Made by a program: the position numbers and the translations under genes
Shown here: piece after piece, positions 50,071-62,843 of the stretch
How the letters are laid out: the number at the start of each line of letters is the position of its first letter
How positions within the stretch are numbered: position 1 is the stretch's first letter
Assembly: GCA_950106755.1 (NCBI GenBank)
Contig: OX467091.1
Span: 9,441,538-9,505,537 of the forward strand
Length of the DNA: 64,000 bases
DNA from: Climacium dendroides
Taxonomy: Eukaryota > Streptophyta > Bryopsida > Hypnales > Climaciaceae
Direction of reading: 5' to 3'
The notes under the pieces: generated by a model
What the model was told of the DNA's origin: nothing
The model's input: the letters and a program-made list of their open reading frames with translations, nothing else
Database searches by the model: none

Positions 50071-51684
50071 ACCACAATAGTCTTGTTCAATTGCAATTTT
50101 TTGGATGAATGGTACATTATTAGGATGTTCATCAATCTAAATCACTTAGGACAGAGTATTAGAGTATCTAGTTGCAACTGGAAATAGTTTGTTGGGAAGT
50201 TGAGTTGAATCTTTTAGTTTTCAAATCTTCAAACTATTCCCTATTAGCCTATCTTGTAATGGCTCTAAATGGGTTCAAAGGTCAGGATATGTGAAACGAA
50301 ACTACAAACTTTGGATGAATAAAATGGGACGATCAAACCACGAGCTAAACCATCTGAAAGATTGGCTCCTAAACTTCAAACCCATAGTGACCAACAATTG
50401 TATCTCATTAGTAGGAACGACAAAAAAATTGATCATATGAGTGATCGATCCCACTTTGTCACCACAAATATGAAATGGGGCTATTATTGAATACCCATAT
50501 AACCCACAACAATGTTTACAATGCAGAAATGAAAACAATGAGCCTCCAAAACCATTTAGAAATAATAATAGAAAGACAACAAGTCTCCATAAAGTAGCTA
50601 GGAATAACAAGCCACAAGTTATGATACACAAGTCTTCAATCTTCTTATTTTTAAGTCTTGAAGTCTTCAAATCTTTGAAAGAAACCCAATCAAACTACAT
50701 TCTTCTCAAAATAAGAAGGCAGTAAACCTTCCTTTGCTTCATTATTTATAACTTTTGCAATTTTTTATCAAACTAAAAAAATGATAACTTTTCAAAAATC
50801 TAACAAATTCTCCTATTTCACTAAAACTTTCATTTCTAACTTTCTTTAAATGTCACTTTTTGAGTGTTTAGTTCAACACATCCAACTTGAAGTAGAATCA
50901 CGAAAGCACGAACGTCTCTTTGGAGATTACCATACCAACATTGCTCTATATGAAGTTTCTTCAATGGATAAAAAGGTCTAGCCTCATCTTGTGAATGGAT
51001 TGGCAATGGTGTACAAACTATTGACTGAGATGGTTGAACTGGCAACTATAACAAGAAAAATTCCAATTTAACCTCTAGTTGAGACTTTGAATCTTGTGAC
51101 TATAAAAATCCCCCAATTTGACATTCTAAAGTTGAATTTTAAACCCACGCACAAATTTTATAAATTTTAAAAGAATACTTCAAATTAGTGAAACTTGTCT
51201 AGAGCTTTTGTCTTTTAAATAACCCCATTGGCAACAAGCGCCACCTTGAAGCCATTGAAAGTATCACTAGTAAGTTTTGTCCTCCAGATTATAGAATCTC
51301 TTCAAAATACAAAATAAATACACAGTTTATATATTGTACATATTTACATTACAACAATGCACATTTGGAACACAAGTTTGTTTGACTACAGAATTTTTTC
51401 CATGTACAAAAATGGAGTTTCAAAAGATTATATATTTTTTGAGAATTTTATTACACAAAATGTAATTACTATGAATTTCTTAATAGAAGATTCTCTTCGA
51501 TCTATATTAGTTATATAGACCTTTTTATTTCTAACCATAGGCTAATTGGATTATTGATCTAGGGGTGGTTGCAATATTGACAACCTTGCAACTAATTATG
51601 ATGTGCCACAACTACTCCTCAAACTATGGCACAACTTTATAGAAACAAAGTAGTCTATAGATTGGAAATGGGAGGTGGTTGGAA
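50071..51684. other. AT-rich intergenic DNA
   Basis: No gene recognised. The longest frame (50302-50670, minus) has a hydrophobic stretch but no recognisable domain and sits in a low-complexity AT setting. Confidence 0.5.
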
Positions 51685-51810
51685 ATGGATTGGCTACTAT
51701 AGAATATGGATTTAACCTATAAAAAATGGATTGGCTACTATAGAATATGGATTTAATCTATAAGAAATGGATTGGCTACTATAGAATATGGATTTAACCT
51801 ATAAACAATG
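51685..51810 (+). repeat. 41-bp tandem repeat, three units
   Basis: Unit 'atggattggctactatagaa...' repeats at 51685, 51726 and 51767 with only two or three substitutions. A single related copy ('aaatggattggttactatat') lies at about 48680. Confidence 0.9.
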
Positions 51811-51824
51811 TTTCAGCTATTTTT

Positions 51825-52330
51825 CAACCGATGAATGACAAAATCTTTTCATGTGGAAGAGAAGTGCAACTATTCATCCTCCAATTTTCTTTTTGAAAGG
51901 GGAGGTCTTCTATAGTAGTTTGACTTCCAAGAATTCTTTTGGATTCTTTTAAACCAACAATTTACACATTAAATGAAATTTGAGGCCTTTAGAAGACTGC
52001 GAGTTCCTAGGCTCTAAAAATTGTCTTGACTATGTGGGAACACTGCTAACTACGCAATCCAACATAGTCGAGACTATGCCACGTCATTTTTTGAAGGAAA
52101 AAAATCAATTTTATTTTATTTTATATTTTATTTTTTATTTTATTTATAAATTTGAACAATTGGCGTTATTCTTTTACTGCTATAGAAACAAAATTGAAAA
52201 CAGGCCTGAAACAATCTTCTAGAGGCCTCAAATGTCTTCTAACGCAATACCAAAATGGATGATTTTCATGATCACTTGTCTATCCTTTAAAGATTAACCT
52301 CAAAAGATTGGGCCTATGACTACTTTTTTA
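51825..52330 (+). repeat. Dispersed repeat copy B, split by a TIR element
   Basis: Plus-strand copy of the repeat at 63187-64000: 'gatgaatgacaaaatctttt', 'aactattcatcctc', 'ggggaggtcttctatagtag', 'tttgacttcca', then after the insertion 'aaaatggatgattttcatga', 'cttgtctatcctttaaagat'. The insertion 51978-52233 separates the two halves. Confidence 0.72.
51978..52233. mobile_element. Short TIR element nested in repeat copy B (256 bp)
   Basis: Left end atttgaggcctttagaagac and right end tcttctagaggcctcaaat are inverted copies with two mismatches. The interior contains a (TTTTA)n tract at about 52104-52150 and an internal inverted pair around 'gactatgtgg...catagtcgagac'. A target duplication could not be identified. 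Confidence 0.65.
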
Positions 52331-52753
52331 TACTTTAAAATCCATTTATTTTTTGTATTTCCATTCTATAAGATAGTGTACATGAATTATTTAGAGATGA
52401 AATCACACAATCTTTGTGAGTCATAAAAATTTTCAGATTTCTTTTGTGAAAATTAAAATTATTATAAATAATTGATTTTTTTTAAATTAATTATATTTAA
52501 CCACACTTAGTTCAAAATGTTTTTAAAATTTTGAAATTTTTATCATAGATGTATATTATACGAGATATCATAGTATAGAATATCATGGTGTAAACAAAAT
52601 AATAGTGTCATTCTAAAAGTAGAAAATTAGAACACCAATACACCATGGTTTGGATATCCAAAGTTCAAATTACAACAAAATATCAAATTTTTATAAATTT
52701 AAGAATTTTTAAAACCTAGAAGAAACTAAACTTGATAAGCTTCATTTCAATAG

Positions 52754-53101
52754 TTGAATTCAAATTTGAAAATGATCATTTACATGAACAAAACTAAAAT
52801 GAAGACAAAGGATGTAAAAGGATCCAAAATACACTACAAGGTGTGTCATGGCTCAAGCACCTTCTTCAATAGAAAAAAAATCAAGTATGATACAATGAAT
52901 GAATTTCCAATAGCATGTACTACATATGGCTTCAAAGAACTTTCTCCAATGGGAGAAGGATTTAGAAATGCATTTTTTCATCCTATACATACTCAAAAAG
53001 TCATCCATCAACCAATTTTTAGTCTATCTAACATTTCACGGTTAATCCCTAAATGTCCAAGTCTTCTTCAGAATTCACAATTTGAAAAAAAATCATCATA
53101 A
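52754..53101 (+). CDS. Possible small protein (~115 aa), unrecognised
   Basis: An uninterrupted frame with a balanced amino-acid mix (for example NEFPIACTTYGFKELSPMGE and NISRLIPKCPSLLQ), unlike the Lys/Asn/Ile-only frames nearby. Three candidate ATGs lie at the start. No domain, signal peptide or splice partner is visible. It may be a lineage-specific gene, a single exon of a larger one, or a chance frame. Confidence 0.3.
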   Translation: MNSNLKMIIYMNKTKMKTKDVKGSKIHYKVCHGSSTFFNRKKIKYDTMNEFPIACTTYGFKELSPMGEGFRNAFFHPIHTQKVIHQPIFSLSNISRLIPKCPSLLQNSQFEKKSS

Positions 53102-54984
53102 AGTACTATTTGGAAGAATATTTTGGAATTCATGTACAAATAAAAGTTTTAGATTTGAGTTTTAGGTTCCATTTGTATGGTTAGATTGACCAATGCTATC
53201 ACCAATATCTTTTTATAAATTTTAAAAGGGAAATTTCAAAATTCCTTCTAAATTCAATTATAAGCAAAATATTATCATTTTTTAAGTACAATTTGTTGGA
53301 ATGGATTTGAAATGAGTTGCTCTTCACCTAGTGATTTTTTGAAATTTCTGTATTTTTTTAATGTATGACCTCATTTTGCAAAGCCAATTTTGAACTAGAG
53401 CCAATGCAATTTTGGCTTGGTCAATAACTTGACATACTTCCACATTTGTAATTTAAAAAAAATATGTACTATAGTAACACCAAATCCAACCATTAGATAG
53501 GACAACATCTTAATAAAATATCTCCACAACTTAGGATGATTTTTATCCAAACAATAACGAGAATAAAACTTGAGTTTCAATTTGTTAGTCATTCAAAATT
53601 AGACTTTAGAGTGCTTCAAGGTTAATATACAAGATATTATTTCTTGGAATGACACTACATACCTCAAAGTTTTCATGGTTGATTTTACTATTAACTACAA
53701 AAACAAACAATGAATGGACCTATGGATTATTTTGGTGACTACCTTGGTTATAGGAGGATGTGTCTTTCTAGGGATAAAATGAATACAATTGAACAAAACT
53801 CAAACATCATTAGTGCTTTGAATAGACATTTTATCAAATAAGTTTGAACATCCAAGTTTTATTCCTAATGTCCTATTGTTTTGTGGGGGACAAAATGGAT
53901 ATTGGATTTTTGTCGTGATTATTCAAAAGAAAAATTGAATATAGGAAAACACATCAACTTTCTAGAAATATAATTTTTGTTTCAATTAGTGGCTTGGGAA
54001 CTAAAGTTATGCCACACTAAGTTCAATGTTATAAAAATTACAAAAAATCAAAAGAAAATTCTCAAAATTTTGTTTCTCATAGAAATTATTTTCTTCTATA
54101 TAGAAAGATTTGATTCATTCTAGTTTAACTAGTGATGAGAAAATTATGGACAAACTTATAGTTTAGTTTGTTTGCTAGAACAATTTCAATGTTGGGATTA
54201 TTGTGTTTCAAATCCATCTCATACCTATTATTGATTTAGTTTTTTTCCTTTAATCTTCTTTCTATTTTTGCTAAACAAATTTTTTAAAGAATGAAAATCA
54301 AGTGATTTTTTTGTTTTTTTCCCTTAGACTTTTAACTCATTTGTTCAACCTAAATAATTTTAAATTCAATATGGTAGTAGAAAAAAAATTTAAGCTTAGA
54401 AGATTGAAAGCCTTAAAATCTAAGTAAGCAAGGTGAAAAAAATCAATTTTTTTCACTATAAACATAAGTATCTTGCAATCCATATGAAAAAGTTTTAAAA
54501 TTTACTTCCATACATTCTCATACTAGCCAATATGCAAAAATGAATTCTAAAGTTTTTCACACTTTGGAATAGAAATGAAAATTTTCATTAGAATTTAATT
54601 TTCTAGAAAGGCCTCAAGCCTATAGGAGTTAGAAGATAAGAGAGCTATGTGGACTTTCCAACTCAACTCAAAGGAATAGATCAGTTAACCATAAATGCCC
54701 AAGGCACCAAATTTTGGTGTTGACAATACTTCAAAGTTAAATAAAACCTAACCAAGTTGCTATTTTTAGTAGTTTATATTTTTGAAAAAATCTTTCTGAA
54801 GTCTAGTTTTAATACCAAAATTCGATTTTGAAAATGACTCATTTTAATTTTTCTATTTAAGATTTTGTGCAAGGGTGTCCATTGCAATCTTAATTGACTT
54901 TCTATAGTTTCAATGACACTAGCATGTGAGCCTAAAAATGCAATCTTGAAAGCCTTGAACCTAGGTGAAGTAGGTATTCTACAA
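53102..54984. other. AT-rich intergenic DNA
   Basis: No gene seen; poly-T and poly-A runs, no repeats of note until the ATATAG array. Confidence 0.55.
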
Positions 54985-55515
54985 CTATTGAAGGTGTCTA
55001 TAACATACATACTTATAATATAAGTACCCTATAACCATAGAAAATATTTATAATATAGAATCCTATAATGTAGACACCTATAATATAATTAGGCATCTAT
55101 AATATAAACATCCTATAACCATAGAAGATGATTAAAATATAGGTACCTAGAATATAGATACCTAGAATATAAATATCTTGTAACCATAGAAAGTACCCAT
55201 AATATAGGATCCTATAACATAAACACCTATAATATAATTAGGAATCTATAATATAAGTACCCTATAACCATAGAAGGTGTTTATAACATAAGTACCTATT
55301 AATATAGACACCTATAATATAAATATCATATAACTATAGAAGGTGCCTATAATATAGGATCCTATAACATAGGCACATATAATATAATTAGGCATCTATA
55401 ATATAAACATCCTATAACTATAGAAGATGCTTATAATATAGGTATCTATAACATAGGTACATATAATATAAATATCTTATAATTATAGAAGGTACTTGAT
55501 ATATAAGTATCTATA
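54985..55515. repeat. ATATAG-type minisatellite
   Basis: About 530 bp of irregular units such as 'cctataatatagacac', 'ccctataaccatagaaggt', 'tctataatataaacat'. Higher-order units of roughly 60-80 bp, each starting at 'accatagaa(g/a)', recur at least eight times. The lead-in 'gcatgtgagcct...actattgaaggtgtct' is shared with 36540-36620. Confidence 0.85.
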
Positions 55516-57041
55516 ACATAGGAGCCTAAGCTCCTAGATTCATGGATCTTAGACTCACATGCCTAGCAATGTTTTATGTAGTATTGAGGGTTCTTGGAAA
55601 TGAGCCTCAAATACACTAGATCTTAGAGGAAAAATCACATTAGAAATTCATTTAAAAAAATTGTAGAGTAGATTTTGAAGAGCCATAAATTGATTGGAAT
55701 TGTGCATATTTGTCCCTTTATCCTCATTTTTTGGGTGACCAACCTGTTAGATTTGACATGTGAAAAGAGGATTGAAAGACTTCAAATCACTTTCATAGTT
55801 TTAACACCCTTATGATCAAACATTATAATCTTTCAATCCATAAATGATAATTTTGTGTTTTCTTTTCTTATATGAACTCTGACATGTCTAGTTTGAATTT
55901 GTATGATTACAATTTTTTTTTTAAAATTGATACAACTTATCAAAATGTTGACTTTTTGTTCAATTTTGAGTAAATTTCTATAAGCTCAAAAAAGACCTTG
56001 GACATTTGGAGGTTAGCCCTCAATGGGAAACCAAATTAAGTTATACTTCTTTTCTTCTTCTTTTTTTTTTAATTCATATCATACATTCGTTTCAAAAGAA
56101 GAAGGAAAAAGAAGGATCAAGAATCATTCTTCAAATTGTTGGTCATCAAGAGGTGGATAAACATTTGGCAACAACACTATTGGTGTACCACACTTTGGTA
56201 CTCTCCATGCAAATTGCATAAACTTCAAACTGTATGAATTGTAAATGAAAAGTTTGGATATCAAATGAAGTGAAACCAACGCCTAGAGATTCTTGTCTAA
56301 CATGTAGAGCTTCTGAAGACGAAACCATCTTCACTTTGGGTCTGTTTTTGATGTACATGTTATTAGAATTTGAAAATTCATAGTTGATTCATATGACATT
56401 CAAGAAGGTCTAGACATGTGAAGAGATCTCCAATAAGACAACTCTTCCCCAAAAGTGTTTGGACGAATAGAAATTGTACTTACATGTTTATTCAGTTGCT
56501 TCAAGGTGTAGAAACTTTAACCTACCTCAAGGAGACCTTACATTTATTGGATGGATTTTGAATGTTTTCAAAGAGTTTTCTATTAGAATCGAACAAAATA
56601 GATGAAGTATTGATCCACGTATGTTAAGAAAACATGAATGATGTCACTAGGTTGGCCACTTAGTGCTTCATGGTTTTTGTACAAGGTTCTAAATCACTGC
56701 ATAATTATAGGAATCAAAAGAAAATAAAAGCATGCAAAAATGTTTATATTTTGTTTGGTTTTTTCTCATGCCACAAATTTATTTTGCCTTAAAAAAAAAC
56801 CCTCCAAATATATATTAGGGGCACTTAGAATAGAACCTTGTTTCTTTTTATCATTTGCAATGATGTTCATTGAATTATGTGCTACACTCCACAACTAAGA
56901 ATCTTTTTGGATTAGTTTTACTTGTTTGAACTTTGAAATCACTAAAGTAACCCCACAGACAATCACTCTCCACAAGTGTCATTGATTGCCTAGAATTGCA
57001 TATGCTCTAATAAGCTTTAAATTCGCATATGCTCTAACGGT
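55516..57041. other. Intergenic DNA
   Basis: No gene recognised. Short frames around 56006-56358 on both strands lack domains. Confidence 0.5.
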
Positions 57042-57151
57042 CTCTAAAATCACCCACATCCTCAAATGTACACTATATGTACATGTTGCTTTTTCATAGC
57101 CTTCAGCAATGTACAAACATTGTACATTTTAGGAAGTGGGTGATTTTAGAG
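57042..57151. repeat. 110-bp hairpin (about 44-bp arms)
   Basis: Arm 'ctctaaaatcacccac...aatgtac' (57042 onward) pairs with the arm ending 'gtgggtgattttagag' at 57151 with few mismatches. The loop holds 'catagccttcagc'. Copies of 'gcatatgctctaa' precede it twice (57000-57036). Confidence 0.8.
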
Positions 57152-57439
57152 CCCTATGCCATTTCAACTTCAAAATTTTATAACTAATTTCACAAAGCTC
57201 CAAAAAATATGAAACAACATGGGTTAGATGCCAATTTCACTTGTCTATCAAGAAAAATTTACTGAAAATGATTTGAAGAAGCTTCGCCTCCCCAAAATTT
57301 AAAATTTAGTTTCAGCTCTTAAGTGGGACAATTTCTGGACTTGTTACCTTACTGGGAATAAAAGCTGTAATTCCCATCAGTCTAAATAAGCTTATGTTTC
57401 AATAAAATAAAATAAAATAATAAAAAATAGGAAGATTCA

Positions 57440-57800
57440 AAAAATAAAAAAGCTGATGTGCGACGTCCAAAGGCAGGATCCCAAATGCATCATCCTACCT
57501 TGGTAGAGGTGACTAAGACGTAGAGGAATCTTTGGGACATTTGGTGACAAAGTTCTTACTTGGGCAAGTTTTTCCTTTGTGTGATTTGTTTGCATTTTTT
57601 TTACACAAGTGTGTTGAACAACACATTCCAAGGGGTTTCCGTCAAGTAGATAGGCTAATTTCACGTTAGATAAATCACCTATGATTGCCAGGTATCGAAC
57701 CCGCAACCACGCTTTTGTTTGGACTTTGGACTCTGGACTTGTTGGTCTCCAATAGCCCCCTTTTTTTATTTGGCACCATGGAGCCAGATTGCACCATTTC
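57440..57800 (-). mobile_element. Possible SINE (tRNA-like promoter)
   Basis: On the minus strand, ggttcgatacc (about 57697-57687) fits the Pol III box B consensus GGTTCGANNCC exactly, and tggctccatgg (about 57787-57777) fits box A at 10 of 11 positions. The spacing of roughly 80 nt is longer than in a tRNA. The 3' side ends in T/A-rich sequence near 57440. No target duplication was found, so the call is tentative. Confidence 0.35.
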
Positions 57801-58726
57801 AAAATAAATGTCTACTTTTCACGAGAAAAAAGTAATCTTTTTTCACCACAAATTTTCTCATCTCTATTGAATATTTGGATGAAGTCGCCAAATTTGGATG
57901 AAAAAGTGTGAATATGATTGAAAAATGTTTTTTGGTCCAAAAGATGGATGAATGTAGAAAAGACAAACTTACCCTGTGGGGCATACTTTTAGGATCAAAC
58001 CCACATTTCACATAGTTCTTCAGTTTAAATGTCTTGGAGATGGACTAATAAGAAAATGTGATTTCAATAATTTACTTTTTATTCATTTTCATTTTTCTCC
58101 AAAATTGTTAAAATTGGAATTTTTTGGACACTTTGAAGGTAGCATCTTGAAAGCTTAAAATACACAACTTTTGAACTTTTTTTTTATTTGTCGAATTTCT
58201 TTTTAGAGTGAGCTCGAGGAAAACATCAGTTAGACCACAATGTTGATCTCTATCATCTCCAATTTTGCAAAAATTCAGGAATGGACTCAGGCGTTCAGGG
58301 GTTAACAAGCACATACTACCGGTACACAGTTGATGCAATACACAGCAAATATTACCCTTTAGGTGCTTGTGTTTATTACGTGAACCTTGTAGTCCCAAAT
58401 TGGAATTCTACGACTTTAAGCGCATCCCTCTGGCTTGCAAATCACTGACCAGGAGATGCTATCTCTTGGAAAACATTGAGGATTACAACATTGAAATATG
58501 CTATGATGTCGACCTATACAAGAAAATTTAATCCAACATTTCTGGTCTTTCGCAACTCCTTTCATGTCTGGGGTACTAGTACTAAACAGCTCCCGAGTAT
58601 TTGAAGCTCAACAGTCACCCATCCCGGCAGCCTTCAAATCCTACTCTGTAAAAGGGAGGGTGTTTCTATAACGAATGTTTTCTTGTCCTGCAATCTGCTT
58701 GGACCAAAAAGAACACTACTAATTGC
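57801..58726. other. Region downstream of SHMT
   Basis: AT-rich to about 58200, then more balanced sequence that probably includes the SHMT 3' UTR (58550-58726). No other gene seen. Confidence 0.45.
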
Positions 58727-61700
58727 TCAATGTTGCAGAAGATCCTCTGTGCCAACACCTGGGATGGGAAACTGGGTGGCAAACTCTTCAACCCGTTTCC
58801 GCAGGTCCAAAATAGCACCATGTTGTTCGCAGCTCTCAGATTCCACATACTCCAGGAAATCCTTGATCTTTGTACCTGGGCATGTCTGCTTTGCCTTAAT
58901 AGCAATTTGAATACCCTCATGGATCAAGTCGGCTACTTTCACGAACTCAGCTTCACGAAATCCACGTGTGGTAAGCGCTGGTGACCCTATCCGAATTCCA
59001 CCAGGGTTGATTGCACTCTTATCTCCTGTAAACATGAAGGGACCCACGTTACTACCCATATTGCAAATTTGCAGTGCAAACACTTCGTATAAATCACAAA
59101 TATTACTAAAGTCCTTCATGAGACTTTACGTCTAGGTGGCACTGGGTATCTAGGCGCAATACTATGGCGATCAACTTCGTCATCACAACTGTCAAATCGG
59201 CTAGTGAAGATCTGAAGGAATATAAGTTGCAAACTTACCAGGGACAGAGTTCTTATTAAGCGTGATGGATGCCAAATCCAACAATTTCTCTGATCGGGCA
59301 CCATCCGTACCCTGCCAATAACAGCGAGAGATGAGCATCAGATACTACCCTGGAGGAATAGAGGGTTATCTCCTATTAAAACTGAGCTTGATATGGCTAT
59401 CTACATGGTCGTCCTGCACAACTGAATCAACTCAGCTCTTCACAGGAAGCGTCTATATATATGCAAAGGCATCCCTTCACATCTCAAATTGGAAGACAAA
59501 CCCAAGTATAGAAGTCGAAGTACGATTGTGAGGATGCGGACCCAGTGTCAGCAATGACATCTGCTCAAGAAATAATAGACCCGCACACATCCAAGCACTT
59601 AAACATGCGCATCATAGGAGTCCAACACATCATTTCTCTATTTTCAGACGTACCATGGGTCGGAGATCGACAAGAACGAGATGGTTATCAGTTCCTCCGG
59701 ATACAAGCTTATATCCTAACTCAATCAATCTATCCGCCAATGCCCGACAGTTCTTGACAACCTGAACAAAATAGGGAAAGAATGTAAGTGACAGCCCATG
59801 ACATGAAACCGCTAAACATAGCAAGATTATGAACAGAAGAGAGTCCAACAAGTCGATTCACAAATATAAATTGAAAAGTTCAGAAGACATTTATTCAGCA
59901 GCAGACTCTCTTACTTGTCGTTGGTAAGCCTTAAACTCCGGGGTGACTGCTTGCTTAAGGCACACAGCAAGTCCTCCAATAGTATGGTTATGAGGGCCTC
60001 CCTGAACATAACGTAGAAGAGAAAAATCAGAAAATACAGTGACGAGTGATGATAGAGTAGCTATTTGAATGATGCGAGCCACTTGAACCCCAGAATACTA
60101 ATCCAACGAACAGAATATAGAATACAGACTTGTAAAACATCAGTAACTAGAAATCTATGTCTTCCATGTAGTTTAGGCAACTGACGAAAACTAAAAGTAG
60201 ATAAAAGTAGGGCAGAGCTCAAACTAATTTGAATCGATTTTTGTCATCTCACTGACAAAGGTGTCATCGAGTTTAATTTACGCACCTGAAGACCTGGGAA
60301 AACAGCATTGTTAATTGCTGTTTCCAAATCGACTCCCAAGATCTCTCCCTTTTTGAAGAAGATCATTCCCCCTCTTGGACCCCTCAAAGACTGTCGGTTA
60401 GAACAAAGCACACCATCAGTCAACGAGATTATGCCGTGATCAAAACAAAATTCAGTACCAGTTTCAAGAAAACCTAGGCAGATAATGCATAACTCCAGAA
60501 AATACAAAAGGTAACAACAAAGAACCACCTTACAGGCGCTATTGTTTACAACAGAAGTTATCAAAGATTGTATGAAACTGTAAAACATGACAAGCTTACT
60601 TTGTGGGTAGTGGTGGTGACGACATCACAGTAGTCAAATGGATTACTTAGAACACCGGCTGAAACAAGACCACTAATGTGTGCCATATCCATCATCAGAA
60701 AAGCTCCCACGCTATCTGCGATCTAAAATATACAAACAACCAATCACCCAACCATGGATACATCCATTGCAAAAAGTTCAGTACCAGGATAAAATAGCAT
60801 CGGTCATTGAAACGCTCTGACATACCAACTTTGCAAAAAGGCTCCGAACTGCAAAAGGAAGGATACAAACTTATACCTTCCGCATCCGTGGGTAGTCAAA
60901 GTCACGAGAGTAGGCACTTGCTCCCGCGATGATGAGCTTCGGTCGGAACAAGGTAGCCGTCTGTTGCAAGACATCGTAGTCCACCAGCCCTGCTTGCCCC
61001 CGGGTACAATTAATCAAAAGCATAAATCTAACGTCAACTGTAACAAACTACTAGCAGCACCAGGCCTCGTCCCAAGCGAGCAAGAGTCACACTTTCAAAA
61101 GCAACCTTCACAGAAGTGAGGACAGAAAATCTCCTCAAATCTTAAGAGAAATAGCTTATGCAGATTACCAGTATCCTCATTAAGACGGTAAGGCATCGAT
61201 TCAAAGTAAACTGAAGTTGCAGATACCCGCCGTTTGGGTGTCATAAATCCATGAGTCAGATGCCCTCCATGTGCTAGATCTAAACCCTACAGGAATCAGG
61301 GTGGCTCTGTCAGTCATCGATTTGCACTGTACTAAGGGGGACAAACTCTCAAAAAGTAAATGAAAAATAAGACTGTAGCATTCCAGTGATTGAACAGGGC
61401 AGACATGACCGATAGAAGCACAAGGCAAATAGCGCTAGTAAATTCATGTCATAATACTTCAACTTAAAAGTTTAAAACCTTGGTTTCCACCATTATTGAA
61501 TGTTAAAAAACTTGTACACCCATGGTGTCTGCTGCATGTCCAAATAGAAACCCTGGATATGAGACTCTATGATTACTTACATACACAAACAAATGCTTAT
61601 TTCTCCTACCATGATACGGTCATGCGGCTGGAGAAGGGCAGTGTAGACTGCGAAATTTGCTGGCGAACCAGAGAGAGGCTGAACATTTACTCCCCATTTA

Positions 61701-62843
61701 GTAGGATCAACATGGAAGGCAGCTAATGCTCGTTGTTGACATAATCTTTCGCTTTGATCGATGAATTCGTTTCCACCATAATACCTGCAGTTTGAGGCGT
61801 GTGCCCAGAATTCAGAAACTTACTTTAAGGACATATCCAAGATTTGTTAAAATGAAGACAAGAAACACGAAAAGAACAGCTGAAACAGTTCATTCTTAGA
61901 TACAAAAAGCTTGTTGACAACTTGAATTAGTACACACTGTAGAATTAGAAAGGGAGAGAATCAATTAGAACTTAAGAAATGTAAAATTCAGTTCGAACAT
62001 AGTGTGATGGTATGAAAGATCCAGAAGAATAAAACGCAGCATACCTTTTGCCAGGCAAACCCTCTGAGTACTTGTTTGTAAGACAAGAACCGACAGCTTC
62101 CATAACCGCACGAGATGTAAAGTTTTCTGACGCGATGAGCTCCAGGCCTCGAAACTGTCGTCTCTTCTCACATTCGATGATGGCATGCACATCGGGGTCG
62201 AGCTCTTGCAAAGAAGGATCGGAAAAGTGAAGTGCAGCTTCTGCCAAAGACATTACCGACATATTTTCATTAGATTCCACAGCATCACTCCTTGATCCCG
62301 CTGTCTCATACCAAATTCTTCGTGGACGAGGGTGCCTTCTCAAACATCTATCAAAATCAGCAATTCCAGAGTCGAGGTGCATCGAAAACAAAGATGCGCG
62401 CCCCCCCCCCCCTCCCCCTCAGCCCTGAAATCAGAGGAAATCTTGGAGTGGGGCTAGCCAAATGGTGGAATTTGTGGGATCGAAAGGGAAATATACACTT
62501 GCCATCCATCCCTCTCTACCTCGATTGAAAGCCCAGCCCACCCAAATGTGTGAGAAATCAGCACTGAAAAGGAGGGTCAGGAGAGAAGATACGTACATAC
62601 ATACATACACAAATAAATACCTTCTGGAGCAGACACCTGAGTCGCGGCATTGGCGCAGATGACAAGAGGGCGGCGAGAGCGCAGAGGAGCCTGTGAGGCT
62701 AAAGGCGCAGGGAGAAGCGCCTGCACGTCGGGAGAACGCCAGGAGGACAGCAATTCGACATGAGAAGGAGGCGAGGCGGCAGGAAGGGAAAGAGGGGAGA
62801 GGGGAAGAGCCGGGGCACGGGAGGAGCGCAACGCCATAGCCAT
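58727..62843 (-). CDS. SHMT: Serine hydroxymethyltransferase, organellar (11 exons)
   Basis: PLP enzyme that interconverts serine + tetrahydrofolate and glycine + methylene-tetrahydrofolate. Exons (minus): 62843-62621, 62300-62045, 61784-61610, 61286-61169, 60989-60877, 60722-60600, 60390-60286, 60001-59915, 59761-59654, 59311-59239, 59025-58727; 1680 nt, 559 residues. The start at 62843 has a strong context (accaccatgg); a more upstream ATG at 62891 is in frame but weaker. The first 70 residues are Ala/Ser/Leu/Arg-rich without acidic runs until the spacer, a transit peptide. Motifs: [62 protein letters not shown] with the PLP lysine at residue 336 ending exon 6, [20 protein letters not shown] and TTRGF. 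The block [15 protein letters not shown] is that of plastid SHMT (Arabidopsis SHM3 type). An alternative exon 2 start at 62240 would shorten the protein by 20 residues. Intact. Confidence 0.96.

Noticed and set aside
57660..57720. tRNA gene on the minus strand
   Set aside because: Box B is present, but the sequence cannot fold the acceptor, D and anticodon arms at tRNA spacing; it was kept only as a possible SINE.
62401..62412. Run of 12 C in SHMT intron 1
   Set aside because: Intronic homopolymer with no effect on the reading frame; its exact length is likely to be uncertain in the assembly.
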